A stretch of 64,000 nucleotides of DNA from Bordetella genomosp. 13 (GTDB taxonomy: Bacteria > Pseudomonadota > Gammaproteobacteria > Burkholderiales > Burkholderiaceae_B), in NCBI RefSeq assembly GCF_007679965.1, contig NZ_VEHL01000001.1:930001-994000 (forward strand), given 5' to 3'. The notes beneath the pieces are model-generated. The model searched no databases and had not been told where the DNA came from. It worked only from the letters and a program-made list of their open reading frames with translations. Shown in pieces: positions 37,051 to 45,765 of this stretch. Position numbers and translations under genes: made by a program. Within the stretch, counting starts at the first letter, position 1. Each line of letters starts with the position of its first letter.

Positions 37051-37932
37051 ATGGTTCGAATCGGGCTCCATCATCTCGAGACCGTGTGCTGCATCGCGCA
37101 TCTCGGTTCCTACGCCGCCGCCGCCGATCGGCTCAACACCACGCAATCGGGCATATCCAGCCGCGTCAGGGAAGTGGAGGCGCGGCTGAAGACGCGCATC
37201 TTCCGCAAGGAGGGGCGACGGATGCTGCTGACGGTGCAGGGACGGGACCTGGTCGAGCGCTGCGGACCCTTGCTGCGGCAGATGAACGACGTGCTGCTGT
37301 CGGTCGCGGACGAAAGCGATCCGTCGGGCACGGTGTCGCTGGGATTGGGAGAGTCGGCCGCGATGATCTGCCTGCCGTCCTTTCTGGGCGAGACCTCCGC
37401 GGCGATGCCGAAGCTCGGCTGGGACATCACGGTCGACGTCACCGCCAACCTGCGCCAGAAGCTGCTGGACACCGCGCTGGACATCGCGGTCATGGCGGCG
37501 CCCGTGGACGCCTCGGAGCTGGTGGTCGCGCCCATCGGCCGGATCGATCTGTCGTGGATCGCGGCCGCGTCGTTCTTCGCGGCGCACGGCGACGCGGCAT
37601 CGCTGGCGGACGGCCCGGTCTGGTCGCTGCCGCGGCCGTCCACGCATTACGGCGTGGTGGCCGGCCTCATGCGCGCGCATGGCCTGCCGACGTCCTCGAT
37701 CAACACCTGCAATCACGTGCAGGTGCTGATCGAAATCGTCAGCGCGGGCCGGGGCATCGCCTTGCTGGCCGAACAGCAGCAGGTGCTCGACGGCCTGTCC
37801 TCGGGGGCGCTGCGGCGCCTGCGGATGCCGCAGCCGGCCCACACGGTCGAGTTCGTGGCGGCCCGCCGCCAGGACGAGACCGATCCCGTCATCCTGGCGG
37901 TGTTCGAACACGTGCTGAAGATGCGGATCTGA
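37051..37932 (+). CDS. LysR-family transcriptional regulator
   Basis: A 293-residue regulator. The helix-turn-helix is at about residues 18-40 (GSYAAAADRLNTTQSGISSRV) and the effector domain follows from about 95. The ATG at 37051 is preceded by AAAGGGA about 13 bases upstream; the open frame further upstream overlaps the previous LysR gene and is not coding. It is convergent with the Bug receptor gene across 43 bases and is the likely regulator of the adjacent Bug/amidase divergent pair. Confidence 0.9.
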   Translation: MVRIGLHHLETVCCIAHLGSYAAAADRLNTTQSGISSRVREVEARLKTRIFRKEGRRMLLTVQGRDLVERCGPLLRQMNDVLLSVADESDPSGTVSLGLGESAAMICLPSFLGETSAAMPKLGWDITVDVTANLRQKLLDTALDIAVMAAPVDASELVVAPIGRIDLSWIAAASFFAAHGDAASLADGPVWSLPRPSTHYGVVAGLMRAHGLPTSSINTCNHVQVLIEIVSAGRGIALLAEQQQVLDGLSSGALRRLRMPQPAHTVEFVAARRQDETDPVILAVFEHVLKMRI

Positions 37933-37975
37933 GCGGCGCGGGGCCCTGGCCAATGGCACCACCGCCGCCTGCACG

Positions 37976-38965
37976 CTACTGGGCCGGCTTGAACCCCGTG
38001 GTCTCGACCATCTTCCGGTAGGTCTCCACCTCGTCCCGATAGAAACCTTCCGCCTGCGCGACGGGCATGTGCTTCAGCACGCGGCGCCCATCGCCTTCCA
38101 GGCCCTGGATCACCGCCGGCGATTCGACGACCTTGCCGATGGCGGCGTTCAAGGCCTGGCGCACGTTGGCCGGCGTGCCTTTCCTGACGTAGTAGGCCGC
38201 CCGGCTGGCGTAGTCCATCTCCTTGAACAAGGGATGTTCGGACAGGCTGGGCAGGTCCGCCAGTTCCTTGGGCTTGTCCTTGGACAGGTTGGCGATGATG
38301 CGGTAGCGGCCTTCCTGCACGTACTGCAGCATCGTCGTGGAATAGGCCATGATGGTGAAGTCGATGCGGTCGCCCAGGATGTCCTGCACGATGGGCGCGG
38401 TGCCCTTGTACGGGATGAAGTTCAGCTGCGCACCCGCGTGCCTGGCCATGTCGGCGGGGATCAGGTGATACAGCGACCCCACGCCGGGAATGCCGCACGT
38501 GATCGGGTCCGCCTGGCCGCGCGCGCGGATCAGCGCGACGAACTCGTCCAGCGTCTTCACCGGCAGGCCCTTGCGCGCCACCAGCACCAGCCGGGTGGTG
38601 GTGATGGGCTGGACGATCTCGAAGTCGGCTGGGCTGTAGCGCGTGCCGGGCACCGTCAGGGGCGGCAGGATCAGTTCGTTTTGCGAGCCCTGGTAGAGGA
38701 TCCGGCCGTCGGCCGGGGCGTTCAGCATCTTCTGCGCCGCGATGGCGCCCGTCGCGCCGCCGATGTTCTCGACGACGACGGGCACGCCCAGTTCGCGGCT
38801 CAGCGGTTCCGCGAAGATGCGCGCGGTGATGTCGCTGGCGCCGCCGGCGGGATAGGGCACGAGCAGCGATACGGGCCCCTTGATGCCGGGCGCCGCGGGC
38901 TGCGCGGACAGCTGCGTTGTGCAGGCCAGCAGCAGTCCCGCTGCCAGGGTCTGGATGATGCGCAT
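37976..38965 (-). CDS. Tripartite tricarboxylate transporter substrate-binding protein (Bug family)
   Basis: A 329-residue periplasmic receptor. The Sec signal peptide (MRIIQTLAAGLLLACTTQLSA) is followed by the Bug first strand VSLLVPYPAGGASDI and later NFIPYKGTAP, the family's hallmark. The start at 38965 is set by AGGGGA six bases upstream; an upstream ATG at 39001 would bury the signal peptide. It is an orphan receptor with no permease genes nearby. It is divergent from the amidase gene at 39139, so its ligand may be an amide or the acid the amidase releases (inference). Confidence 0.92.
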   Translation of the reverse strand: MRIIQTLAAGLLLACTTQLSAQPAAPGIKGPVSLLVPYPAGGASDITARIFAEPLSRELGVPVVVENIGGATGAIAAQKMLNAPADGRILYQGSQNELILPPLTVPGTRYSPADFEIVQPITTTRLVLVARKGLPVKTLDEFVALIRARGQADPITCGIPGVGSLYHLIPADMARHAGAQLNFIPYKGTAPIVQDILGDRIDFTIMAYSTTMLQYVQEGRYRIIANLSKDKPKELADLPSLSEHPLFKEMDYASRAAYYVRKGTPANVRQALNAAIGKVVESPAVIQGLEGDGRRVLKHMPVAQAEGFYRDEVETYRKMVETTGFKPAQ

Positions 38966-39039
38966 GGAATTCCCCTGATATTCGAAGTTTTGACAGGCCA
39001 TTCGATGTTAAGGACGAACGCACGCGGTTTCGACGCGAG

Positions 39040-39063
39040 TTTGCGATGGGAATCCATCGGAAA
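39040..39063. promoter_or_regulatory. 24-bp inverted repeat between the Bug and amidase genes
   Basis: Arms at 39040-39049 (TTTGCGATGG) and 39054-39063 (CCATCGGAAA) pair at 9 of 10 positions around GAAT. The site lies in the divergent region, 75 bases from the Bug start and 76 bases from the amidase start, and is nearly centred. It is a good candidate operator for the LysR protein at 37051-37932. Confidence 0.55.
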
Positions 39064-39138
39064 GTCGATTGGTATGGCGCGCGGCCGCTCGCTAAGCTCG
39101 CAATCCCGGCATGCGGTGCAACGACCAAGGAGCGATGG

Positions 39139-40566
39139 ATGGCGATATTCGACGACTACGATGAGTACGACGGCCTGGGCCTGGCCGGCCTGGTCAGGCA
39201 GGGCAAGGTATCCCCCGACGACCTGCTGGACACGGCCATGGCGCGCGTGGCCGACAGGAACCCCACGATCAACGCCTTCGCATCGCTGTTCGAATCCCGC
39301 GCGCGGGCCGACATCCGGGCCGGCCTGCCGGACGGGCCGTTTCGCGGCGTGCCTTTCGCGCTGAAGGACCTGTTCATGTACTACCGGGGCGAGGTGACCG
39401 CCAACGGGTCGCGCTTCTGGAGCGGCGCCGTGGCGGCGCACGACAGCGAACTTTTCGCCCGCTATCGCCGGGCGGGCTTCGCGATCTTCGGCAAGACCAC
39501 GACCTCGGAGCTGGGCTTCGGCCCCGCGACCGAGACGCAGGCCCATGGCATCACGCGCAATCCCTGGAATCCCGGCCATACGTCCGGCGGCTCCAGCGGC
39601 GGGGCGGGGGCGGTCGTCGGCGCCGGCATGCTGCCGATGGCGCATGCCAGCGACAGCGGCGGCTCGACGCGCATTCCCGCGTCGTGCTGCGGCATGTTCG
39701 GACTGAAGCCGAGCCGCGGGCGGATGCCCATGGGCCCGGATCGCGGCGAATCCAGCGGCGGCTTCGGCTCGGCGCACGCCGTGACGCGCACGGTGCGCGA
39801 CAGCGCCGCGCTGCTGGACGCGACGGCCGGCCCGGATCTCGGCGCGCCCTATGGCATCGCGCCGCCGCGGCGGCCCTGGCTGCACGAGGTCGGCGAGGAA
39901 CCCGGCCGCCTGCGCATCGCCGTGTGGGGAACGCCGCCCGCAGGCGTGGCGCTGCATTCCGACTGCCGGCGCGCCCTGGACGACGCGGCGGCGCTGTGCC
40001 GGGACCTCGGACACGTCGTCGATGCCGTCGCGCCCGTCGTGGACACCGCTGCCCTGGACCGGGCCGGCATCGTCGTCATGGCTGCCTCGACCCGCCTGCT
40101 GATCGACACGCGCGCGGCGGCGCTGGGGCGGCGCCCCACGGCGGACGACCTGGAGCCGGCCGCCAGGACGATGTACGACCTGGCCAGCCGCTACTCGGCG
40201 CACGATTACGCCGCGGCAATCGCTGCTTGCCATCGCGCGGGGCGGCAGCTCGCGGCCTTCCAGGCGGATTGGGATCTCATCCTGATGCCCACGCTGGCGC
40301 AGCCGCCGGTGCCCGTGGGCACGATAGGCACGTCCGACGTGGACCCGGACGGCGCCCGGCCGCTCAGCCAGGCCTTCAATCCCTTCTGCACGCTGGCCAA
40401 CCGGACCGGCGTGCCCGCGTGCTCGGTGCCCCTGCACTGGAATGCGGACGGCCTGCCGATCGGGGTGCAGTTCATGGCGCGCTTCGGCGACGAGGCCATG
40501 CTGTTCCGGATCGCGTCGCAACTGGAACGGGCGCGGCCGTGGGCGGGGCGCAGGCCCGTGTGGTAG
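39139..40566 (+). CDS. Amidase (amidase-signature family)
   Basis: A 475-residue amidohydrolase with the Ser-cisSer-Lys triad: K76 in PFALKDLF, S153 in GGSSGG and nucleophile S176 in SDSGGSTRIP. It hydrolyses a carboxamide to acid and ammonia in the cytoplasm (no signal peptide). The ATG at 39139 is chosen because AAGGAG lies six bases upstream; an upstream ATG at 39046 falls within the inverted repeat. It is divergent from the Bug receptor and near a LysR regulator, a common trio in Bordetella-like genomes. Substrate unknown. Confidence 0.93.
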   Translation: MAIFDDYDEYDGLGLAGLVRQGKVSPDDLLDTAMARVADRNPTINAFASLFESRARADIRAGLPDGPFRGVPFALKDLFMYYRGEVTANGSRFWSGAVAAHDSELFARYRRAGFAIFGKTTTSELGFGPATETQAHGITRNPWNPGHTSGGSSGGAGAVVGAGMLPMAHASDSGGSTRIPASCCGMFGLKPSRGRMPMGPDRGESSGGFGSAHAVTRTVRDSAALLDATAGPDLGAPYGIAPPRRPWLHEVGEEPGRLRIAVWGTPPAGVALHSDCRRALDDAAALCRDLGHVVDAVAPVVDTAALDRAGIVVMAASTRLLIDTRAAALGRRPTADDLEPAARTMYDLASRYSAHDYAAAIAACHRAGRQLAAFQADWDLILMPTLAQPPVPVGTIGTSDVDPDGARPLSQAFNPFCTLANRTGVPACSVPLHWNADGLPIGVQFMARFGDEAMLFRIASQLERARPWAGRRPVW

Positions 40567-40592
40567 CGTCCGAGCCAGGCAGAAGCCGGCTG

Positions 40593-42542
40593 CTACGAGG
40601 CGCGGTTCGCCCGCGGCGCCTTGCCGCCGTCGGCCACCCGCGGCAGCCGCAGGGTGAACACCATGCCCGAGCCGCTGGCGCTGAGGTTCTGCGCGCGCAG
40701 CGTGCCGCCCAGCACTTCCGTCACCAGCTGGCAGGCGATGTGCAGGCCCAGGCCCGTGCCGCCCGCGTGCCGGTTGGTGGTGTAGAACGGGTCGAAGATG
40801 CGCTTGAGGTTGCGCTGGTCGATGCCCACGCCGTTGTCGGCCACGTGCACCACCACGTGCGACGCGCCGCTGGCGGCCGCGCGGATCGTGATGGCGCCGG
40901 TCTCGCGGCCGCGGAAGGCGTGGATCAGGGCATTGTTGACCAGGTTGGCCACCACTTGTTCCAGCGGGCCCGGATAGCTGTCCATGCGCAGGCCCGCCGC
41001 AAGCTCCAGGTGCAGCGTGATGCCGTTGGATGCGTCCCACTTGCGCAGGTCCGGGTGCGAGTCCAGCACGGCCTCGGCCAGGTCGAACGCGCGCCGTTCC
41101 ATGGTGGTGCGGTCCACCGCCACCTGCTTGAAGCGCTGCAGCAGGCTGGCGGCGCGCTGCACCGCGTGCTGCGCCAGGTCCATGGCTGCCCGCGCGTCGC
41201 GCAGGAAGGTGTCCAGGTCGGAGCGGCGCAGGCCGGCCTCCAGCCTGGCGTGCAAGGTCGACAGGGATTGCTGCAGCGTGGACAGCGACAGCGTGGCGCT
41301 GCCCAGCGGCGTGTTCAGTTCGTGGGCCACGCCCGCCACCATCAGGCCCAGCGACGACAGGCGCTCGGCGCGTTCCAGCTCCTGGCGCATGGTGCGCAGG
41401 GTGGCGTTGGCGTCGGTCAGGGCGCGGTTCGCCGCCTTAAGCTCATGCGCCTGCCGTTCTTCTTCCGTCAGCGTGCGCACGGTCTGCCAGGCATAGCGGG
41501 CGACCAGCAGCAGCGCCAGCGCCATCAGCGCGCCCAGCGACGCCTGCCAGCGCCAGTGCGATGCGTCGGCCTTGGCGCGGCTGCTGTGCACCAGCACCCG
41601 CAGGCCCACGCGGCTGATCACGTTGATGCCGCGGCCGGGGTCGGCCATGGTGCCGTTGTCGAACTGCAGGCGGCGATACACCCAGTCGCCCGAGCCGTCG
41701 CTGTAGCGGCCCGAGGGGGCCTGCTGCAGCGCGCGCCACAGCTCGGGATGCGTGGCCGACACGGCCTGGTCGGGACGGCGCAGCTGCCAGGCCCAGCTGG
41801 CGGCGGGCGTGGGGCCTTCCAGCCAGAAGCCGGCGTCGTTGACCAGGTAGATGTCCAGGCCCTGCCGCTGCCCCAGCGCCGCCAGCCGGTGCAGCAGCCG
41901 CGAGGCGCGGTAGTTGACGGCGACGATGCCCAGGGGCTTGCCGTTCTCGTACAGCGGCGTGGCCACGTTCAGGATCGGTTCCAGCGGCCGCTCGACGTAG
42001 CCGTACTCGGTGCTCAGCTCGAATTCCGACACGTATACCGAGCCGGGCGGCATGGCCATGGTGTCCTGGAAATAGGGCCGGTCGGCGTGGTTCTCAAGAT
42101 TGATCGGCGGCACGACCTCGGGCTCGCCCTGGCGCATGCCGATGCGCAGCCGCTCGCGGCCGTCGGCGTCCAGCCAGCGCACCTGCTCGAAGGCGCCGGA
42201 GCTGCCGGCGAAGCTGAGGAACAGCCGGGCGAAAGGCGACTCGGGGCCGAGATCGTCGTGCGGCGCCTGCGCGGCCTGGTCGCTGAGGAATGCGACGTCG
42301 CGCTGCAGGCCGTCCAGCGTGCGGCGCAGGATTTCGAGGGTCTCGTCCTGCAGGCTTTCGCGGGCGCGCCATTGCGGCGCCTGCGCCACGCTGCTGACTT
42401 CCATCCACAGCAGCGGGAAGCCGATCAGGCAGGCCAGCAGCCAGGGCGACACCATGGCCGCGAAGCGCCGCCGGGCGGCGCGGGGCAGCGCGGCGAACCG
42501 CCGCGCCTGGCGCCTGAACGTGCCGGCCGCCGGCGCGGCCAT
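40593..42542 (-). CDS. Membrane sensor histidine kinase with periplasmic sensor domain
   Basis: A 649-residue kinase. Transmembrane helix 1 lies at about residues 31-50 (VSPWLLACLIGFPLLWMEV) and helix 2 at about 340-362 (LGALMALALLLVARYAW); the roughly 290 residues between form an extracytoplasmic sensor of the double-PAS (Cache-like) type. A coiled linker leads to HisKA (His in GVAHELNTPLG, about 413) and HATPase (DNGVG, GTGLGL). It starts one base into the stop of the response-regulator gene upstream (TGATG), so the two are a coupled two-component pair. Confidence 0.92.
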   Translation of the reverse strand: MAAPAAGTFRRQARRFAALPRAARRRFAAMVSPWLLACLIGFPLLWMEVSSVAQAPQWRARESLQDETLEILRRTLDGLQRDVAFLSDQAAQAPHDDLGPESPFARLFLSFAGSSGAFEQVRWLDADGRERLRIGMRQGEPEVVPPINLENHADRPYFQDTMAMPPGSVYVSEFELSTEYGYVERPLEPILNVATPLYENGKPLGIVAVNYRASRLLHRLAALGQRQGLDIYLVNDAGFWLEGPTPAASWAWQLRRPDQAVSATHPELWRALQQAPSGRYSDGSGDWVYRRLQFDNGTMADPGRGINVISRVGLRVLVHSSRAKADASHWRWQASLGALMALALLLVARYAWQTVRTLTEEERQAHELKAANRALTDANATLRTMRQELERAERLSSLGLMVAGVAHELNTPLGSATLSLSTLQQSLSTLHARLEAGLRRSDLDTFLRDARAAMDLAQHAVQRAASLLQRFKQVAVDRTTMERRAFDLAEAVLDSHPDLRKWDASNGITLHLELAAGLRMDSYPGPLEQVVANLVNNALIHAFRGRETGAITIRAAASGASHVVVHVADNGVGIDQRNLKRIFDPFYTTNRHAGGTGLGLHIACQLVTEVLGGTLRAQNLSASGSGMVFTLRLPRVADGGKAPRANRAS

Positions 42543-44797
42543 CAGCGGGCGGCCAGGCGCTGCATGAAGGCCGACAAGGGCTCGGGCCGCGCATAGAAGA
42601 AGCCCTGCGCGCGCGAGCAGGCGTGGTCGACCAGCCAGCCGGCCTGCGTCTCGGATTCGACGCCTTCGGCCAGCACCTGCATGTTCAGCCGGCGGCCCAG
42701 GCCGATGATCATGTCGGCGATGGTGTGCCGGCCGGGGGCGGTGTCGATCTCGTTGACGAAGTGCCGGTCGACCTTCAGCGTGGTGGCCGGCATGGAGCTC
42801 AGGTGCGCCAGCGAGGAATAACCCGTGCCGAAATCGTCGATGGCGATGGGGAAGCCGGCGCTGCGCAGGCCGCGCAGCAGCTGGCCGTTGGCCTCGTAGT
42901 CCTCGATGGCGGCGGTCTCGGTGATCTCGATTTCCAGCCGCTCGGGCGGCACGCCGTACTGGCGCGTCATGTCGATCAGCTCCTGCATGAAGTCGCGGCG
43001 CACCAGCTGCAGCGGCGACACGTTCACCGAGACCGAGATGTCGGGATAGCCGGCGTCGCGCAGCTGGGCCAGCGCCTCGCAAGCCAGCCGCAGCACCTGC
43101 TTGCCCATGGGCACGATCAGGCCGTTGGCCTCGGCCACGGGGATGAACTCGCTGGGCGGCACGCGCGTGCCGTCGCGCCGCGTCCAGCGCGCCAGCGCCT
43201 CGGCGCCGGTGATGCGGCCGCTGCGCAGGTCGATCTGCGGCTGCAGCTCGATGCTGATCTCGCCGCAGCGCAGGGCGCGGTAGAGCTCGCGTGACAGCGT
43301 GAAGCGCTGCTGCATCTCGCGTTCCAGGCCGGGTTCGTACTCGACGATCTCGGTGGCGCCGCGCGATTGGGCCCGGCGCAGCAGCAGGGTGCCCATGGCC
43401 ATGGCGCCGCGCGCGGTGCCGCAGTACTCGTCCAGGTTGACGCGCGCCGAGCGCACGCGGATGAAGGAGGGGTGGTCGGGATCGTCGATGTCCACCGACT
43501 GCAGTTCGTCGATGCGGTCCTGCTGCAGCAATTCGGTGTGGCCCAGGATGGCGAAGGTGTCGTCGTGCAGGCGCGCCACCAGCGTGGGCGCGGGAAAGAT
43601 GGCACGCAGGCGGCGCGCCATCTGCTGCAGCATGATGTCGCCCTGTTCCACGCCCAGCGACAGGCAGGTCGACGAATATTGGTCCAGCTCGATCAGCAGC
43701 ATGCTGCGGTCACGGGGCGCCGGTAAATCCAGGATGGCGGTGAGGCTGCGCAGCAGCGCATTGGCATTGGGCATGCTAAGCAGGCTGTCCTCGTAGGCGA
43801 GGCGGTCCAGACGGCTGGTCAACGAGACGTTGATCAAGCCTGAGTTGATGTGGGTGGCGAACACGCGCAGCAGTTCCTGCTCGGTTTCGTCCAGCAACCG
43901 GTCGGTCGCGATGTAGGTGGCGGCGTGCGGGCCATGCTGCGCGCCGGGAAAGAACAATACCTGGCTGTCGGCGGTCTCGACGTTGGCGCGCTCGGCCAGC
44001 GCCTTGCCCAGCAGGTCGCGCACGGGCGTGTCGCCCAGGCAGCGCAACTCGCGGTTCACGCTGTGCGCCAGCCGCCCGGCGGCGCCGATGATGCGCGCGG
44101 ACAGGGGTTCGGGGGCCTCGGGGTCTTCCTGCACGCACACCAGGCCTTCGGCGCCCACGCCCAAGAGGCGCGACAGTTCGAGGATCATGCGTTGCGAGAA
44201 GTCGGGCAGGCTGCGGGCGCGGGTCAGGCCATTGCTGGCCTCGACGATGGTCTGCAGGCCCTTGCGCGCCTGTTCCAGCGACCGGATCTGGCGCCAGGTG
44301 CGCAGGTTGCTGGTCAGCACGCCGCGCAGCCGCGCGAAGGTGAGGTCGGTCTTGAGCCAGTAGTCGCTGATGTCCAGCGTGGCCAGGCTGGCGCCCATGG
44401 GGGCCATGCCGGGCTGGCCGGTGACCAGCACGATGCGCACCTCGGCGTTGCCCAGCACTTCGCGCACGCTGCGGACCAGCCGCAGGCCGGCGTCGTCGGT
44501 TTCCATGACGACGTCCAGCACGATCACGGCGACGTCGGGCGTGGCGGCGAGGATCTTGCCGGCCTCGGCGGCCGAGCTGGCCGACAGCAGCCGCACGGGC
44601 TCGCCCTGGAATTCGAACTCGCCCAGCGCGAGCTGGATGGAGCGCTGGAATGCGGCATCGTCGTCGACGGTCAGGACCGTGGGTAGCGCGGTCCGCGCCA
44701 GTGCGGCCTCGGGGACTGTCGCGACGTCCGTTTCGGGTGCGAAGGCGAACGCGCCTTCGAGTTGCGCGCCTTCAGAACTACCGCCTTGCGTCCCCAT
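42542..44797 (-). CDS. Response regulator with DUF3369-like region and EAL phosphodiesterase domain
   Basis: A 751-residue cytoplasmic protein. A receiver lies at about 38-165 (VDDD acid cluster, phosphoacceptor in VIVLDVVM), followed by a GAF/DUF3369-like region (about 180-345), a degenerate GGDEF domain (HDDTF in place of GGDEF) and a C-terminal EAL domain with all catalytic residues (EAL in GAEALARW, ITETA, DDFGTGYSS, LKVDR, AEGVE, QGFF). It should degrade c-di-GMP when phosphorylated by the coupled kinase downstream. The ATG at 44797 follows GAGGAAA; an in-frame start at 44875 is less likely because it lies at the predicted transcription start. Confidence 0.93.
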   Translation of the reverse strand: MGTQGGSSEGAQLEGAFAFAPETDVATVPEAALARTALPTVLTVDDDAAFQRSIQLALGEFEFQGEPVRLLSASSAAEAGKILAATPDVAVIVLDVVMETDDAGLRLVRSVREVLGNAEVRIVLVTGQPGMAPMGASLATLDISDYWLKTDLTFARLRGVLTSNLRTWRQIRSLEQARKGLQTIVEASNGLTRARSLPDFSQRMILELSRLLGVGAEGLVCVQEDPEAPEPLSARIIGAAGRLAHSVNRELRCLGDTPVRDLLGKALAERANVETADSQVLFFPGAQHGPHAATYIATDRLLDETEQELLRVFATHINSGLINVSLTSRLDRLAYEDSLLSMPNANALLRSLTAILDLPAPRDRSMLLIELDQYSSTCLSLGVEQGDIMLQQMARRLRAIFPAPTLVARLHDDTFAILGHTELLQQDRIDELQSVDIDDPDHPSFIRVRSARVNLDEYCGTARGAMAMGTLLLRRAQSRGATEIVEYEPGLEREMQQRFTLSRELYRALRCGEISIELQPQIDLRSGRITGAEALARWTRRDGTRVPPSEFIPVAEANGLIVPMGKQVLRLACEALAQLRDAGYPDISVSVNVSPLQLVRRDFMQELIDMTRQYGVPPERLEIEITETAAIEDYEANGQLLRGLRSAGFPIAIDDFGTGYSSLAHLSSMPATTLKVDRHFVNEIDTAPGRHTIADMIIGLGRRLNMQVLAEGVESETQAGWLVDHACSRAQGFFYARPEPLSAFMQRLAAR

Positions 44798-44882
44798 TGC
44801 GTTTTCCTCGCTGATATGTTGCCTGGAGGGGTTTCCCACGATCGTCGCAAGTTCGACGGTGGGCGTTTGTCGCATCCGTGCA

Positions 44883-44911
44883 GTTATATCTCAGGATACA
44901 GTCTGAAACAA
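44883..44911 (-). promoter_or_regulatory. Sigma-70-type promoter candidate for the response regulator/kinase operon
   Basis: On the minus strand TTGTTT (44906-44911) and TATAAC (44883-44888) are separated by 17 bases, placing the transcription start about 80 bases before the ATG at 44797. The -10 matches the consensus at five of six positions, the -35 at three. The AT-rich patch contrasts with the surrounding GC-rich DNA. Confidence 0.42.
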
Positions 44912-44924
44912 TAGGGTGTACGAG

Positions 44925-44943
44925 GTGTGTCTCCGAGATACAC
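44925..44943. promoter_or_regulatory. Inverted repeat upstream of the response regulator promoter
   Basis: GTGTGTCTC (44925-44933) and GAGATACAC (44935-44943) pair at eight of nine positions around one base. It lies just upstream of the candidate -35 element, where an activator would bind. The regulator is not known. Confidence 0.42.
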
Positions 44944-45059
44944 GTCATCAGCGCGTCATGAACGCCTGATCCGGCGGGACGGCGACGCGTTCGGGGCGTA
45001 CTGGCAGCACGTTTGGGACGCCTCGGGGCGCATGCGGGACGCGTTCGGACGCGTGGGCT

Positions 45060-45761
45060 TCAGCGCGGCAGGCGTTGCGCGGCCTCGATGGCGCGGCCGT
45101 AGTCGGGCTGCACGCGCAGCGCCGCGGCATAGGCGCGGGCGGCTTCGGCGCGCCGGCCCAGGCGTTCGTACAGCTCGCCCTGGTTGACCAGAATCTGGGC
45201 GCTGGCAGGCTGCGCGCGGACGGCGCGGGCGTAGGCGGCCAGCGCGTCGTCGCTGCGGCCCAGCGTATCCAGCAGGGCGGCGCGCAGGTTCAGCGCGATG
45301 CTCCAGTCGGGCACATGCGCCTGCAGCGCGTCCAGGGTGGCCAGCGCCGCCTGCGGCTGGCCGGTCTCGGCCTGCAGGCCAGCCAGGTTGATGGATGGCC
45401 AGCCGTCCTTCGGATCGATGCGGATCGCGGCGCGCAGCGCCTGCTCCGCCGTGGCCAGGTCGCCGGCCAGGTGTGCGCCGCGCGCCAGCAACTGCTGGAT
45501 GGCCGGGTCGTCGGGCCGGGCGCGCGCCATGGACCGCAGATGCGCCAGCGCGGCCGGGCGGTCGCCCCGTCTGGAGGCTTCCCCTGCCTGGGCGTACTGC
45601 TGCGCGATCCCGGGAGGAAATCGCGCGATGCGCTCGCGCATGTCGCGCCCCGATTGCGCCATCGCGTCGCGATAGGCGTCGTCGAAAGGCAGCTGCTGCG
45701 CCGCCGCGGGTGCCGCCAGCAGGGCCAGCAGCACGGCAAGGACGGCGCGCAGGCGGCGCAT
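45060..45761 (-). CDS. Periplasmic TPR-repeat protein, third gene of the opgGH operon
   Basis: A 233-residue secreted protein. Residues 1-22 form a Sec signal peptide (RRLRAVLAVLLALLAAPAAA), then come about four to five tetratricopeptide repeats from residue 60 to the end (for example AALDTLGRSDDALAAYARAVRAQP-type pairs). The start at 45761 places the signal peptide at the N-terminus; the open frame upstream overlaps opgH. It begins four bases after the opgH stop, so it is co-transcribed with the glucan genes and may help assemble or localise the glucan machinery (inference). Confidence 0.83.
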   Translation of the reverse strand: MRRLRAVLAVLLALLAAPAAAQQLPFDDAYRDAMAQSGRDMRERIARFPPGIAQQYAQAGEASRRGDRPAALAHLRSMARARPDDPAIQQLLARGAHLAGDLATAEQALRAAIRIDPKDGWPSINLAGLQAETGQPQAALATLDALQAHVPDWSIALNLRAALLDTLGRSDDALAAYARAVRAQPASAQILVNQGELYERLGRRAEAARAYAAALRVQPDYGRAIEAAQRLPR

Positions 45762-45765
45762 GGCG

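Noticed and set aside
37051..37070. GGTTCGAATC, like a tRNA T-loop
   Set aside because: It lies at the start of a LysR gene, and no matching acceptor, D or anticodon arms are visible around it.
44984..45048. Two copies of GACGCGTTCGG 54 bases apart
   Set aside because: Short GC-rich direct repeats are expected by chance in this base composition; no link to a function is seen.
44927..45187. An 86-codon plus-strand frame near the TPR gene
   Set aside because: Half of it is antisense to the TPR repeats, its 5' end overlaps the palindrome, and the tail is Arg-rich noise.
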